Source: Agrobacterium larrymoorei
Lineage (GTDB): Bacteria > Pseudomonadota > Alphaproteobacteria > Rhizobiales > Rhizobiaceae
NCBI RefSeq assembly: GCF_005145045.1
Contig: NZ_CP039691.1
Coordinates: 1,686,001 to 1,750,000 of the forward strand
Direction of reading: 5' to 3'
DNA length: 64,000 nucleotides
Positions 24,888 through 34,910 of the stretch are shown here, piece by piece. The notes under the pieces were generated by a model. It was given only the letters and a program-made list of their open reading frames with translations. It made no database searches and had not been told where the DNA came from. The position numbers were made by a program, and so were the translations under genes. Every line of letters begins with the position of its first letter. Position 1 is the first letter of the stretch.

Positions 24888-26342
24888 ATGCGATTAAAGA
24901 GTTCAACTGTGTTGAAAAAAATATCTGAGGCACTAGGGCGCGCGGCGGTCGCGACCTCTTTTGTAAAGGCTCTGTTGTTTGTAGCAGCGGTGACGACGAC
25001 GACCGTCTCCACTGTTCAGGTGGCAAAAGCCGACCCGAAATATGCCGGTATCGTTATCGATGCGAAGACCGGCAAGGTGCTTTACGGCGAGGATCCGGAT
25101 GGTTTGCGCTATCCGGCTTCTCTGACGAAGATGATGACCCTTTACCTCACCTTCGAAGCTCTCAATGCCGGTCGTTTCACTCTTGATTCCAAGGTTCCCG
25201 TTTCGGCAAATGCCGCGAAGGAACCTCCATCCAAGCTCGGCGTTCGCGCTGGCGGCTCCATTACTGTCGAGCAAGCTATTCTTGCGCTGGTCACTCGTTC
25301 TGCAAACGACATGGCGACGGCTCTCGGCGAATATATCGGCGGCTCTGAAGATCGTTTCGCTCGGATGATGACTGCGAAGGCTCGTGCGCTGGGCATGACG
25401 CGCACCACCTATCGCAACGCGAACGGCCTGCCGAACACGGCACAGATGACGACTGCACGCGACCAGGCACGCCTCGGCATCGCGCTTCGTCAGCACTTCC
25501 CGCAATATTACGGCTACTTCAACACCCGCACCTTTACTTTCGGCAAGCAGGTGATCGGCAATCATAACCGCCTCGTCGGTACGGTTAAGGGTGTGGACGG
25601 TATCAAGACCGGCTACACGCGCGCCGCTGGCAGCAACCTTGCCACATCTGCGCAACTCGATGGTCGCTCCATCGTCGCCGTCGTTCTCGGCGGTCGCTCG
25701 AGTGCTGCTCGCGACGCGACCATGCGCAAGCTTGTTGCAGAGTATCTGCCGAAGGCATCGCGTGGCGGCAACAGCAACCTCATTGCTGCAACGCCGTCCG
25801 CACCTATCGAAGAGCCTGTAGCAGTTGTCGCTGCCGCTCCTTCTTCCGGTCTTCCTCACGCTGGCCCTGTTCCGCAGGCGCGCTATGCGGATGAAACCCC
25901 GGTTTCCGCCTTCGCTCCGGCTCCCGCCAATGCTGCCGTTGCAGCCATGGATGTGGCAACGCGTCCGAAGGCACCGGCAAGACCTGTTCCTCCTGTCGAG
26001 ATGAAGCCAGATCGTTCGGTCGTCACCAACTCCACAAAGGTCGACAACATCGTCACGGCGTCCACCGCACCTGTATCCCCCTCTGCCTCTTCCGGCACGG
26101 GCTGGGTCATCCAGATCGGTGCATCTCCTGATGAGAATTCCGCGCGCAATCTGCTTCAGACGGCGCAGGACAAGGGCGGCAATGTATTGCGTACCGCCAA
26201 GCCATTCACCGTTGCCTTCACCAAGGACGGCGCACAGATGTACCGCGCACGCTTCGGCGGCTTTGACGGACAGAATGATGCGGTAAACGCTTGCAACGCT
26301 CTCAAGAAGAAAGGTGTCAGCTGCTGGGCATCGCTCCAGTAG
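24888..26342 (+). CDS. D-alanyl-D-alanine carboxypeptidase with C-terminal SPOR domain
   Basis: A 484-residue exported peptidase S11 protein. All three catalytic motifs are intact: SxxK in ASLTKMMT, SxN in TRSANDMA, KTG in DGIKTGYTRAAG. A proline/alanine-rich linker follows (about residues 290-400), then a SPOR peptidoglycan-binding domain (about 405-484; WVIQIGASPDENSARNLL, YRARFGGFDGQNDAVNAC), which would target the enzyme to the septum. The start is uncertain: ATG 24888 is used; GTG 24849, GTG 24909 and TTG 24912 are also in frame. It is the intact counterpart of the degenerate homologue at 6990-8162. Confidence 0.92.
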   Translation: MRLKSSTVLKKISEALGRAAVATSFVKALLFVAAVTTTTVSTVQVAKADPKYAGIVIDAKTGKVLYGEDPDGLRYPASLTKMMTLYLTFEALNAGRFTLDSKVPVSANAAKEPPSKLGVRAGGSITVEQAILALVTRSANDMATALGEYIGGSEDRFARMMTAKARALGMTRTTYRNANGLPNTAQMTTARDQARLGIALRQHFPQYYGYFNTRTFTFGKQVIGNHNRLVGTVKGVDGIKTGYTRAAGSNLATSAQLDGRSIVAVVLGGRSSAARDATMRKLVAEYLPKASRGGNSNLIAATPSAPIEEPVAVVAAAPSSGLPHAGPVPQARYADETPVSAFAPAPANAAVAAMDVATRPKAPARPVPPVEMKPDRSVVTNSTKVDNIVTASTAPVSPSASSGTGWVIQIGASPDENSARNLLQTAQDKGGNVLRTAKPFTVAFTKDGAQMYRARFGGFDGQNDAVNACNALKKKGVSCWASLQ

Positions 26343-26368
26343 GCCGCAAGACTGTTCCGGAACCGGTG

Positions 26369-26698
26369 ATGATTATGAGAATGCAGATTACCGGTTCCAC
26401 TCCTCGAATTGTATTGAGTAACGAGGCTTTCCAGATGGCAATCAACGAGAACTATTCGGACTTTGCAGCCAGCAAAGGCAGGAACCAGTCCCTGTCCGTG
26501 CTCCATCCGATCCATGAAGCGGCGATGAAAATTGCCGATATTGGCCTGAACAGATCTCGCCACAAAACGCGCGATCTCGTCAATCTCCTGCTGTGCCACG
26601 GCGCCCGCGCATGGCGCAGCAACCAGCCGGAAGCAAAAATCCACCTCCATATCGGCGGTCGCTCTGGCCGCGCACCGGTGCATATGCGCCTTCGCTGA
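26369..26698 (+). CDS. Hypothetical protein downstream of the SPOR carboxypeptidase
   Basis: A 109-residue frame beginning at ATG 26369 (26375 and 26381 are alternatives) and followed by a good plus-strand terminator. Codon third positions become strongly G/C-rich toward the end, like real genes here. The protein has no signal peptide and is basic (IHEAAMKIADIGLNRSRHKT, then GGRSGRAPVHMRLR). I do not recognise a family. A longer antisense frame exists but runs into the carboxypeptidase gene and looks like a shadow. Confidence 0.5.
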   Translation: MIMRMQITGSTPRIVLSNEAFQMAINENYSDFAASKGRNQSLSVLHPIHEAAMKIADIGLNRSRHKTRDLVNLLLCHGARAWRSNQPEAKIHLHIGGRSGRAPVHMRLR

Positions 26699-26720
26699 TC
26701 GACTGGATACGCCCAAAAAT

Positions 26721-26752
26721 AAACCCTGCGAAACGCAAGTCTCGCAGGGTTT
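26721..26752. terminator. Bidirectional intrinsic terminator, hypothetical gene / gyrA
   Basis: An 11-bp perfect stem, AAACCCTGCGA (26721-26731) with TCGCAGGGTTT (26742-26752). On the plus strand TTTTCTTTTG follows and on the minus strand TATTTTTGGG, so it can end both the plus-strand gene and gyrA. Confidence 0.85.
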
Positions 26753-26820
26753 TTCTTTTGAATGGTAGTTGGCGCTTCGAACCGCAGGAGGAACAGTGGC
26801 GGTTGCCCGCCACCTTCGGA

Positions 26821-29643
26821 TTATTCCGCTGAGCTATCGCTCTCCGGTGCAACGCCAGCCTCGCCTTCGACAACGCCTTCAGCGCCCTCCAAAGCCTCGA
26901 CTTCCTCATCACCTTCCGGCTCGTTGATGCGCTCCACGGATACGACCTTCTCATCCTTGGCGGTAGAGAAGATGGTCACGCCCTTGGTGGCGCGGCTTGC
27001 GATGCGGATGCCGTCCACCGGTACGCGGATTAGGACGCCGCCATTGGTGACGAGCATGATCTGGTCCTTGTCTTCGACCGGGAAGACTGCAATCTGCTCG
27101 CCGATTTCCCCGGTTTTCGAGGTATCGGTGGCGCGGATGCCCTTGCCGCCACGACCCGATGTACGGAAGTCGTAAGAGGACGAGCGCTTGCCGTAACCCT
27201 TTTCGGAAACGGTGAGAACGAACTGCTCATGTTCCTTGAGGTATGCATAGCGTTCGTCGGACAGCTGTCCTTCTTCCGCCACTTCCTCGCCAACCAGTGC
27301 AATATCTTCCTCATCGACACCAGCAGCGCGACGCTCGCTCGCAGAGCGCTTCAGATAGGCGGCACGCTCCCAAGGCTCGGCATCGACATGGCCGACAATC
27401 GTCATGGAGATGATGCGGTCGCCATCGGCAAGCGAGATACCACGAACACCAATCGAGTTACGGCCCGCAAAGACACGGACTTCATCAATCGGGAAGCGGA
27501 TCGCCTGGCCGAGAGCCGTCGTCAGAAGAACGTCGTCACCCGGAATGTTCAGGTCCTGGTTCGGCGCGGTGCAGGTTTCGACGGAGAGGATTTCATCGCC
27601 CTCTTCTTCGAGCTTCATCGCAATCTTGCCGTTACGGTTGACCTGAACGAAATCGGACAGCTTGTTACGGCGGACCGTACCGCGCGTCGTCGCGAACATG
27701 ACGTCGAGGTTTTCCCAGGAAGTTTCATCCTCGGGCAGCGGCATGATCGTGGTGATGCGCTCGCCGGGCTCCAGCGGCAGCATATTGATGAGCGCCTTGC
27801 CCTTGGACTGAGGCGTGCCAATCGGCAGGCGCCAGACCTTTTCCTTGTAGACGATGCCACGCGAAGAGAAGAACAGAACCGGCGTATGCGTGTTGACCAC
27901 GAACAGCCGCGATACGAAATCCTCATCCCGCGTTGCCATGCCGGAGCGGCCCTTGCCGCCGCGACGCTGTGCACGGTAGGTCGTCAGCGGAACACGCTTG
28001 ATGTAGCCGAGGTGAGAAACCGTCACGACCATGTCTTCGCGGGCGATGAGGTCCTCATCGTCCATATCCGGGCCGCCTTCGATGATTTCGGAGCGACGCG
28101 GCGTGCCGAATTCATCACGGATGGCAGCAAGCTCATCCTTGACGATTTGCTGGATGCGGATGCGCGAAGACAGAATGTCGAGATATTCGCTGATTTCGGC
28201 GCCGATCTTGTTCAGTTCATCGCCGATTTCGTCACGACCCAGAGCCGTCAGGCGGGCCAGACGGAGTTCGAGGATCGCACGCGCCTGCTCTTCGGACAGG
28301 TTATAGGTGCCGTCCTCATTGATGCGGTGGCGCGGATCGTCGATCAGCAGGATCAGGCTTTCCACGTCCGCCGCGGGCCAGCGACGCGTCATCAACTGTT
28401 CGCGCGCGGTTGCCGGATCCGGTGCCTGGCGGATGACGCGAATAACTTCATCGATATTGGCAACGGCAATTGCGAGACCGACCAACACATGCGCACGTTC
28501 GCGCGCCTTGCGCAGCAGGTACTTGGTGCGGCGGCTGACAACGTCTTCGCGGAACGAGACGAAGGCACGCAGCATGTCGAGAAGCGTCATCTGCTCCGGC
28601 TTGCCGCCATTCAGCGCCACCATGTTGCAGCCGAAAGAGGTCTGCAAAGGCGTGTAGCGGTAAAGCTGGTTGAGAATGACATCGGCATTCGCATCGCGCT
28701 TCAGTTCCACGACGACGCGGTAGCCCTGACGGTCGGACTCGTCACGAAGGTCGGAAATACCCTCGATACGCTTTTCCTTGACCAGCTCAGCCATCTTTTC
28801 GATCATCGACGCCTTGTTCACCTGATAGGGAACTTCCGTGATGATGATCTGCTCGCGGTCGCCGCGCATCGGTTCGATGGTGGCGCGACCGCGCATGATG
28901 ACGGAGCCGCGGCCCGTCTCATAGGCCGAGCGGATACCGGAGCGGCCCATGATGAGCGCGCCTGTGGGGAAATCCGGGCCCGGAATGATCTGCATCAGTT
29001 CCGGCAGTTCGATCTCCGGCGTATCGATGAGCGCGATGCAGCCATCGATGACTTCGGAGAGGTTATGCGGCGGAATGTTCGTGGCCATGCCGACGGCAAT
29101 GCCGCCTGCCCCGTTGACCAAAAGGTTCGGGAATTTGGCGGGAACGACGACCGGCTCCTGCAAGGTGCCGTCATAGTTATCGCGAAAATCGACGGTTTCC
29201 TTGTCCAGATCGTCCAGCAGCGAATGCGCAGCCTTTTCCAGACGGCATTCGGTGTAACGCTCGGCCGCCGGCGGGTCCCCATCGATGGAGCCGAAATTGC
29301 CCTGTCCATCGATAAGCGGCAGGCGCAACGACCAGTCCTGCGCCATACGGGCCAGCGCATCGTAAATAGCCGAGTTGCCGTGCGGATGGTATTTACCCAT
29401 CACGTCACCGGTTACGCGGGCGCACTTGACGTATTTCTTGTTCCAGTCGATGCCGAGTTCGGACATGCCATAAAGAATACGGCGATGAACGGGCTTCAGA
29501 CCGTCACGGACATCCGGAAGCGCGCGGGACACGATAACGCTCATCGCGTAATCGAGATACGACCGCTGCATTTCCTCCATGATGGAAATTGGTTCGATGC
29601 CTGGCGGAAGCTTTCCGCCGCCGGGGGGGCTCTGGTCAGTCAA
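26821..29643 (-). CDS. gyrA: DNA gyrase subunit A
   Basis: A 940-residue type IIA topoisomerase subunit that cuts and rejoins DNA during negative supercoiling. The catalytic tyrosine is Tyr130 (PPAAERYTE). The quinolone-determining region reads [17 protein letters not shown], with Ser91 and Asp95 at the positions of E. coli Ser83 and Asp87, the susceptible-type pair. The C-terminal beta-pinwheel has the GyrA-box (RRGGKGRSG). An acidic tail rich in Glu (about the last 35 residues) ends the protein. The upstream 250 bases hold the promoter region and no gene. Confidence 0.97.
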   Translation of the reverse strand: MTDQSPPGGGKLPPGIEPISIMEEMQRSYLDYAMSVIVSRALPDVRDGLKPVHRRILYGMSELGIDWNKKYVKCARVTGDVMGKYHPHGNSAIYDALARMAQDWSLRLPLIDGQGNFGSIDGDPPAAERYTECRLEKAAHSLLDDLDKETVDFRDNYDGTLQEPVVVPAKFPNLLVNGAGGIAVGMATNIPPHNLSEVIDGCIALIDTPEIELPELMQIIPGPDFPTGALIMGRSGIRSAYETGRGSVIMRGRATIEPMRGDREQIIITEVPYQVNKASMIEKMAELVKEKRIEGISDLRDESDRQGYRVVVELKRDANADVILNQLYRYTPLQTSFGCNMVALNGGKPEQMTLLDMLRAFVSFREDVVSRRTKYLLRKARERAHVLVGLAIAVANIDEVIRVIRQAPDPATAREQLMTRRWPAADVESLILLIDDPRHRINEDGTYNLSEEQARAILELRLARLTALGRDEIGDELNKIGAEISEYLDILSSRIRIQQIVKDELAAIRDEFGTPRRSEIIEGGPDMDDEDLIAREDMVVTVSHLGYIKRVPLTTYRAQRRGGKGRSGMATRDEDFVSRLFVVNTHTPVLFFSSRGIVYKEKVWRLPIGTPQSKGKALINMLPLEPGERITTIMPLPEDETSWENLDVMFATTRGTVRRNKLSDFVQVNRNGKIAMKLEEEGDEILSVETCTAPNQDLNIPGDDVLLTTALGQAIRFPIDEVRVFAGRNSIGVRGISLADGDRIISMTIVGHVDAEPWERAAYLKRSASERRAAGVDEEDIALVGEEVAEEGQLSDERYAYLKEHEQFVLTVSEKGYGKRSSSYDFRTSGRGGKGIRATDTSKTGEIGEQIAVFPVEDKDQIMLVTNGGVLIRVPVDGIRIASRATKGVTIFSTAKDEKVVSVERINEPEGDEEVEALEGAEGVVEGEAGVAPESDSSAE

Positions 29644-29896
29644 AACGGATCACATTCTTTGTTTAAGAATCGGATGGATTTTTATAGCGGAAACAGCGTG
29701 AGCGCGCCAATTTCCAGCGCAGTTTTGAACAGTCTTTTGCGTCATTTACAAGACGATACACAGTTTTCTGCCGGGTCTGCGGCAAAACGCGGGCGCCGGG
29801 GTTCCAATCGGGCGTCCTCTTGCCTAACATCGCTAAAAAACGAGCCATGATGTGCCAGCCGTTCAGCGCGCATCAGAGGCCATAATCGGGAAAATC

Positions 29897-30526
29897 ATGG
29901 CAAGCGCAGAAGTCTTCATCAACGCCCTGACGACGATGCTCGTCACGCTGGATCCGCCCGGGCTGGCGCCTGTCTTTCTGGCGCTGACAGCAGGCATGAC
30001 GCGGGCACAGCGCGGCGAGGTCGCGTTGCGAGGCTCGCTCATCGGCTTCGGCATCCTTGCCATGTTCGCTCTCTTCGGTTCCTCAATTCTGGAACTGCTG
30101 GGCATTTCGCTCGGTGCCTTCCGCATTTCCGGGGGACTTCTTCTGTTCTGGATTTCCTTCGAGATGATTTTCGAGAAGCGGCAAGAGCGTAAGGAGAAAA
30201 CCTCCGAAGTGGCAATTACGCTGGACCACATTCAAAACATCGCAGTGTTTCCACTGGCGCTTCCATTGATCGCCGGGCCGGGGGCGATCTCTGCCACCGT
30301 TCTGATTTCCGGCACCATGGCAACGACGCTGGACAAGGTGCTCTTTATCCTTCTGCTTGCCTTCAGCATGCTTCTCGTTTTCGCTGCGCTTCTGGCCGCA
30401 GATCGTCTGGACAGGTTCCTGGGCAACACGGGAAGAGCGATCCTTACACGCCTGCTCGGTGTGCTGCTGGCGGCGCTTTCGGTACAGTTCGTGGTGGACG
30501 GAGTAAAATCTGCCATGAACGGCTAA
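29897..30526 (+). CDS. MarC-family inner-membrane protein
   Basis: A 209-residue protein with six hydrophobic segments. MarC signature: TMLVTLDPPGLAPVFLALT near the start and the conserved PLALPLIAGPGAISATVLI in the middle. The start at 29897 (MASAEVF) excludes a short upstream extension. Members of this family were once linked to multiple antibiotic resistance but have no firmly assigned transport substrate. Confidence 0.92.
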   Translation: MASAEVFINALTTMLVTLDPPGLAPVFLALTAGMTRAQRGEVALRGSLIGFGILAMFALFGSSILELLGISLGAFRISGGLLLFWISFEMIFEKRQERKEKTSEVAITLDHIQNIAVFPLALPLIAGPGAISATVLISGTMATTLDKVLFILLLAFSMLLVFAALLAADRLDRFLGNTGRAILTRLLGVLLAALSVQFVVDGVKSAMNG

Positions 30527-30604
30527 TTCATGAGCCGATAAAACCAAGACAGAATTTTCATTTCTGGATAAAAGCCGTTCTCAAAAAGAACTGGACTCAC
30601 AGAC

Positions 30605-31753
30605 ATGAAGACTCTGTTGCGGCTCATCGTGCCGGAAACGATGCCCGTCAGCTACAAGGAGCGCATGCGCGCCGCAGTGGGCGCCTTGATCGGCATATTG
30701 CTGACTGGAATGCTGGGCTATCTCACAGTCGGTACCACGCCTGCCCTGCCCGCGCTCATCGCGCCAATGGGGGCTTCTGCGGTACTTCTCTTTGCCGTTC
30801 CATCCAGTCCGCTTGCGCAGCCATGGTCGATCCTCGGCGGCAATATCGTATCGGCCCTGATCGGGGTCACTGTTGCGGCACTCGTGCCCCATGTTTTCAC
30901 CGCCGCCGCACTAGCGATCAGCATCGCCATTGCGGCCATGATCAGCCTTCGCTGCCTTCATCCACCAAGCGGCGCGGTCGCGCTCACCGCTGTTCTGGGT
31001 GGATCGGCCATCCACGATCTCGGCTATGGCTTCGTGCTATGGCCGGTGGCTGGAAATTCAATCATTCTTCTGACGGTCGCTGTCCTGTTCAACAACTTCA
31101 CCGGACGCCCCTACCCGCACTCCATTCGCCCGCAACCGTCGGGCCACGGCACCAAAGACCCGGCGCCAATCGAGCGCATCGGCTTTTCCTCTGCCGATCT
31201 GGACGATGTGCTGAAAGAATATGACCAGGTTCTCGATATCGACCGCGACGATCTCGAGACGATCCTGCGGCGCACCGAGCTTCGCTCCTACCGGCGGCGC
31301 GCGACGCATCTGGATTGCGCCAGCATCATGTCGCGCGACGTGGTGGGCGTCGCCCCGGACGATTCACTGCGAAACGCCCATGCGTTGATGCGCGGCCACC
31401 ACTTCAAGGCGCTGCCGGTGACGAATGACAATGCGGAAGTGGTTGGCATCGTGACGCAGACGGATTTTCTCGACAAGGCAAACTGGACGAATGGCCGCCC
31501 AAGCATCGGCTTTCTCCAGCGCCTGCGGCTGATCATGGGTGGCAGACCAGCGCCCAACGATACCGTCAAAGACATCATGACATCGCCCGTCAAGACCGTG
31601 TCGCCCATGACACCGATTGAAGATGCCATCGTGATCTTTGCCGAGCAAGGGCTGCATTACCTGCCTGTCATCGATGCGAACAACAAGCTGACGGGCATTA
31701 TTTCGCAATCCGATGTTCTGGTGGGAATGCTGGCGGACAAGGCAGCGAGCTGA
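30605..31753 (+). CDS. HPP-family membrane protein with a CBS-domain pair
   Basis: A 382-residue protein. The N-terminal part (about 1-165) has four or five hydrophobic segments with the family motifs PALPALIAPMGASAVLLF and LHPPSGAVALTAVLGG. A charged linker follows. The C-terminal part (about 240-380) is a CBS pair (IMSRDVVGVAPDDSLRNAH; IMTSPVKTVSPMTPIEDA, ending GIISQSDVLVGML). HPP proteins are implicated in anion (nitrite) transport in plastids and cyanobacteria; CBS pairs sense adenine nucleotides. Role here is unproven. Confidence 0.9.
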   Translation: MKTLLRLIVPETMPVSYKERMRAAVGALIGILLTGMLGYLTVGTTPALPALIAPMGASAVLLFAVPSSPLAQPWSILGGNIVSALIGVTVAALVPHVFTAAALAISIAIAAMISLRCLHPPSGAVALTAVLGGSAIHDLGYGFVLWPVAGNSIILLTVAVLFNNFTGRPYPHSIRPQPSGHGTKDPAPIERIGFSSADLDDVLKEYDQVLDIDRDDLETILRRTELRSYRRRATHLDCASIMSRDVVGVAPDDSLRNAHALMRGHHFKALPVTNDNAEVVGIVTQTDFLDKANWTNGRPSIGFLQRLRLIMGGRPAPNDTVKDIMTSPVKTVSPMTPIEDAIVIFAEQGLHYLPVIDANNKLTGIISQSDVLVGMLADKAAS

Positions 31754-31760
31754 TGAAAGC

Positions 31761-31795
31761 GTCATTGCACCCGGATTTGACAGGGATGCAATGAC
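31761..31795. terminator. Inverted repeat between convergent genes
   Basis: GTCATTGCA (31761-31769) and TGCAATGAC (31787-31795) are perfect complements with a 17-base loop, between the stops at 31753 and 31812. It lacks a U-tract, so it may only be a weak or processed terminator. Confidence 0.4.
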
Positions 31796-31811
31796 GAAAA
31801 GCTCATGAGAA

Positions 31812-33032
31812 TCAGCTGCTCGTGCCTGTGCGGCGGCAACGCCAGTTCCAGTCGCGCGGCTCGCCAATATCCATGTGGACGGACTCGGTATGGCAATAGG
31901 TGCCGACGCCACCACGGTCTGGCAGAGACCGCAGATAGTCCGCAAGTTCCCACTTGGTGACACCCTTTATCTGAATGTCTGCCGCTTCACATGTATAATG
32001 CTTCGAGCCCTGTGTGACGCCCTTTGGCGGGCGGTAGCCTGAGGTTACGATTGCCGGGCGCTTGTAATGCGCTTCCACTTCCTTGATGCGGCGGATGAGT
32101 TCCGGCTTGAAGCAGCCGACATTGACTTGGTTCGTCTGAAGCACGAGCCCGTTTGGCGCAACGCGCGTCATGCCGGAGATGGAGGCAAGCTTCATCAGAC
32201 CCGTTGGCTTATTATCGTCCTCATCGATGTGAGATTCGTCGAAGGCGTCGCTCATCGTCGTCCTGCCCGCAAGTCCATTGCCCTGCTGTTGTAATGCCGT
32301 GCGCGGAAGTGCGGCCAGCTGTGTTAAGCCTGCGGCATTGGTGCTGCGCTTTTTCGGCGCTCCCGCAAACAGGGCCGCCGCAATCGGCATGTTCTGCGGA
32401 ATGCTGGAAGGGTGCTCTTTGGCAGGAACTGCCGAAGCAATCGCGTTGGGAGCCTGCTGCGCGGGCACTGCGGATGATTGTTCCTGAAGCGATACAGGTT
32501 GAGCCTGCGCTGGCGCATGCATCGCAGGTGCGGAATAAACGCTGTTCAGCGCCGGAGCGATTTTCTGTGCGGGCGCGTAAGCTGGAACCGTATCCAGTCC
32601 CATTTGCCCTTCAGCACCGACCGGAGCTGCCGCGCTTGAAAAAATGCTTTGAGAGCCAGCGGAAATGCCTGTTGGCTGCGTTGCAAGGCCGCCGATTTGC
32701 GGGGTTGCGCCGTAGCCCGGCTGACCAGATTGCGCCGCGACCTGAGCCTGCATGCCCTGTGCAGCAGGATTTACGGTCTGCGTAGCATGATTTGCCGTTC
32801 GCGCGGACGCAGCGGAAACGAGCGCAGGGTCGACATAGCCAGTCTGCCCATTGACGTGTTGCTGCTGAGCGGCATCCGCAGCAGCCTGATCAGGTGCGGT
32901 TACCGATGGCTTGAGCTCGGCAGCCTCCTGCCCCTCCGGCACTGCGGAAACGCAGCCTGAAAGCATCAGCGCGGCAAAAGCAGCCGCCAATATTCCATGC
33001 ACTCGTTTTGGCGGTTGCTTGCCAGTCATCAT
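31812..33032 (-). CDS. Lipoprotein with a DUF882/M15-like peptidase domain
   Basis: A 406-residue protein. The ATG at 33032 is preceded by GGAGG, giving a lipoprotein signal peptide with lipobox LSGC. A long low-complexity region rich in Ala, Gln and Pro (about residues 25-290) follows. The C-terminal 120 residues form a D-Ala-D-Ala carboxypeptidase-like zinc domain: IVTSGYRPP, SKHYTCEAADIQIKG (His and Asp ligands) and CHTESVHMDIG (third His). Proteins of this kind trim peptidoglycan in the periplasm. A longer start at 33074 is possible but has no ribosome-binding site. Confidence 0.85.
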   Translation of the reverse strand: MMTGKQPPKRVHGILAAAFAALMLSGCVSAVPEGQEAAELKPSVTAPDQAAADAAQQQHVNGQTGYVDPALVSAASARTANHATQTVNPAAQGMQAQVAAQSGQPGYGATPQIGGLATQPTGISAGSQSIFSSAAAPVGAEGQMGLDTVPAYAPAQKIAPALNSVYSAPAMHAPAQAQPVSLQEQSSAVPAQQAPNAIASAVPAKEHPSSIPQNMPIAAALFAGAPKKRSTNAAGLTQLAALPRTALQQQGNGLAGRTTMSDAFDESHIDEDDNKPTGLMKLASISGMTRVAPNGLVLQTNQVNVGCFKPELIRRIKEVEAHYKRPAIVTSGYRPPKGVTQGSKHYTCEAADIQIKGVTKWELADYLRSLPDRGGVGTYCHTESVHMDIGEPRDWNWRCRRTGTSS

Positions 33033-33181
33033 GCCCAAAGAGAGAAACCTCCGCGTCTTGCGCTTTGAATGCACCGAAACGGTGTGGTCGATCGTTATCG
33101 ACGCCGAACGCGCCTGTCAGAAGTCGTCCGGCCCAAGCGGGCAAAGCAGCAAAGCGGAGGAAACTCGCTTAGGTTACGTCC

Positions 33182-33622
33182 TTACCAGGAGCCGGTGTTC
33201 TCCATAGATATCCACGGCTCGGCTGGTGCCAGGCTTGCGCCTTTCTGCAATATCTCGATTGAGATACCATCGGGGGAACGAACGAAAGCCATGTGACCAT
33301 CGCGCGGCGGACGGTTGATGGTAACGCCCGCAGCCTGAAGCTTGGCGCAGGTCTCGTAGATGTCGTCAACTTCATAGGCCAGATGGCCGAAATTGCGTCC
33401 GCCCGTATAATCTTCCGTATCCCAGTTGAAGGTCAGTTCCAGCGTTGGCGCCTTATTCTCCGTGGCGGCAGGCACGTCATCACGGGCTGCCAGAAATACG
33501 AGAGTGAAGCGTCCCTTCTCGTTTTCGATGCGGCGCACTTCCTGCAAACCGAAGATATCGCAGTAGAATTCCAGCGACTTCTTCAGGTCTTTGACGCGAA
33601 CCATCGTGTGTAGATAACGCAT
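33182..33622 (-). CDS. gloA: Lactoylglutathione lyase (glyoxalase I)
   Basis: A 146-residue enzyme that converts the methylglyoxal-glutathione adduct to lactoylglutathione. It has the GloA layout: [59 protein letters not shown] and [10 protein letters not shown], supplying the metal ligands His, Glu, His and Glu. The start at 33622 has AAGGAG six bases upstream; an earlier in-frame ATG at 33652 lacks this. Confidence 0.95.
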   Translation of the reverse strand: MRYLHTMVRVKDLKKSLEFYCDIFGLQEVRRIENEKGRFTLVFLAARDDVPAATENKAPTLELTFNWDTEDYTGGRNFGHLAYEVDDIYETCAKLQAAGVTINRPPRDGHMAFVRSPDGISIEILQKGASLAPAEPWISMENTGSW

Positions 33623-33810
33623 TGCATTCTCCTTCCATACGTCTGGCCTCACTTTAGGTCATGTTAGTCAGCCTTGAGCAAGCCCGCATCGATAAAAAGC
33701 AAATGGAAAATCACAAACTAGGACTTGCGCGAAACCGTTACCAAGATGTTAATCTCACATTAGGGAATCAGTTGACCGGTAGTGGTGCGTAATCGAGGGG
33801 CTGGGCAAAA

Positions 33811-34389
33811 ATGACTGATAGAATGTCATCGAAAGATTTAGTCGATTTCGAAGACCTTTCGGGTGATGCCGTTGACCTGATTGAGATCACCGGCGTCGTA
33901 AAATGGTTCGACGTTGCCAAGGGCTTCGGTTTCATGGTGCCGGACAATGGCATGCAGGATGTTCTTCTGCACGTCTCCTGCCTGCGTCGCGATGGTTATC
34001 AGACTATTCTGGAAGGTACGCGCATCGTCGCGCTCATTCAGCGTCGGGATCGCGGTTATCAGGCGTTCCGCATTCTTTCCATGGATCAGTCCACGGCTGT
34101 TCATCCTTCGCAGATGCCGCCGGTGCGCACCCATGTTCAGGTAACGCCGCATAGCGGGCTGGAGCGCGCCATCGTCAAGTGGTTCAACCGCACCAAGGGC
34201 TTCGGCTTCCTGACGCGCGGTGAAGGCACGGAAGACATCTTCATTCACATGGAAACGCTGCGCCGCTTCGGCCTGGCGGAACTTCGCCCCGGTCAGGTCG
34301 TTCTGGTACGGTATGGCGATGGCGACAAGGGGCTGATGGCTGCCGAAGTGCATCCGGATAACCCGGCCAGAATTGGAATGGCTCACTGA
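33811..34389 (+). CDS. Double cold-shock-domain protein
   Basis: A 192-residue cytoplasmic protein with two cold-shock domains. The first is at about 28-92 ([23 protein letters not shown]) and the second at about 118-185 ([27 protein letters not shown]). Both keep RNP1-like KGFGF and RNP2-like LLHV/IFIHM aromatic RNA-binding surfaces. It binds single-stranded RNA or DNA and may act as an RNA chaperone. The stop codon overlaps the DUF192 start (TGATG), so the genes are translationally coupled. Confidence 0.94.
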   Translation: MTDRMSSKDLVDFEDLSGDAVDLIEITGVVKWFDVAKGFGFMVPDNGMQDVLLHVSCLRRDGYQTILEGTRIVALIQRRDRGYQAFRILSMDQSTAVHPSQMPPVRTHVQVTPHSGLERAIVKWFNRTKGFGFLTRGEGTEDIFIHMETLRRFGLAELRPGQVVLVRYGDGDKGLMAAEVHPDNPARIGMAH

Positions 34390-34871
34390 TGAACGGTTTT
34401 CGTTTCAGCATACTGACAAGCGCCTTTCTGGCGCTTCTCTTTTTTGTGGCTTCGCCGATGAGCAGCTTGGCTCAAGAAACCTTTTCAACGGAAAAGCTGG
34501 AAATCGTAACAGCGTCTGGCGCGACCCACAGCTTTACGGTGGAGCTTGCGAATACGGATGGGCAAAGGCAGCAGGGCCTTATGTTCCGCAAGTCCATGGC
34601 CGCGGATCAGGGAATGATCTTCGATTTCGGTATGGATCGCGATGTCGCCATGTGGATGAAAAACACCTTCATCCCACTCGACATGCTGTTCATTTCCAAG
34701 GCTGGAAAGATAACTCATATCAGTCCGAACGCCGTACCGCACTCGGAAGCGATCATCAGCTCTCGCGGACCGGTACGTTTTGTTCTGGAACTGAATGCTA
34801 GCACCGCAAAAAAGCTCGGCATTGCAGCCGGTGACACGGTGAAAAGCCAGCAGATCGAAAAGGCGCGTTAA
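34389..34871 (+). CDS. DUF192-family exported protein
   Basis: A 160-residue protein with a signal peptide ([20 protein letters not shown]... SSLAQE). The mature domain has the DUF192 core: QQGLMFRKSMAADQGMIFDF, MWMKNTFIPLDMLFI and VRFVLELNA. Function is unknown. The start overlaps the cold-shock gene stop by one base, and an inverted repeat follows. Confidence 0.92.
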   Translation: MNGFRFSILTSAFLALLFFVASPMSSLAQETFSTEKLEIVTASGATHSFTVELANTDGQRQQGLMFRKSMAADQGMIFDFGMDRDVAMWMKNTFIPLDMLFISKAGKITHISPNAVPHSEAIISSRGPVRFVLELNASTAKKLGIAAGDTVKSQQIEKAR

Positions 34872-34880
34872 GGCCAAACG

Positions 34881-34901
34881 GCCGGGCGATTTCCGCCCGG
34901 C
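34881..34901. terminator. Inverted repeat between DUF192 and BON genes
   Basis: GCCGGGCG (34881-34888) and CGCCCGGC (34894-34901) form a perfect 8-bp stem with a 5-base loop between convergent genes. The U-tract is poor. Confidence 0.55.
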
Positions 34902-34910
34902 ATTCCATTA

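Noticed and set aside
26156..26716. Minus-strand 186-codon frame after the SPOR carboxypeptidase
   Set aside because: Extends antisense into the carboxypeptidase gene; the plus-strand frame in the same interval has better codon use and a terminator.
27229..29850. Plus-strand open frame of 873 codons opposite gyrA
   Set aside because: Shadow of the GC-rich gyrA gene on the other strand; composition and lack of any family sign argue against a gene.
33738..33752. TTAC-N7-TTAA, a possible CtrA box upstream of the cold-shock gene
   Set aside because: One mismatch, a single site, and no functional link to the cell cycle; chance is likely.
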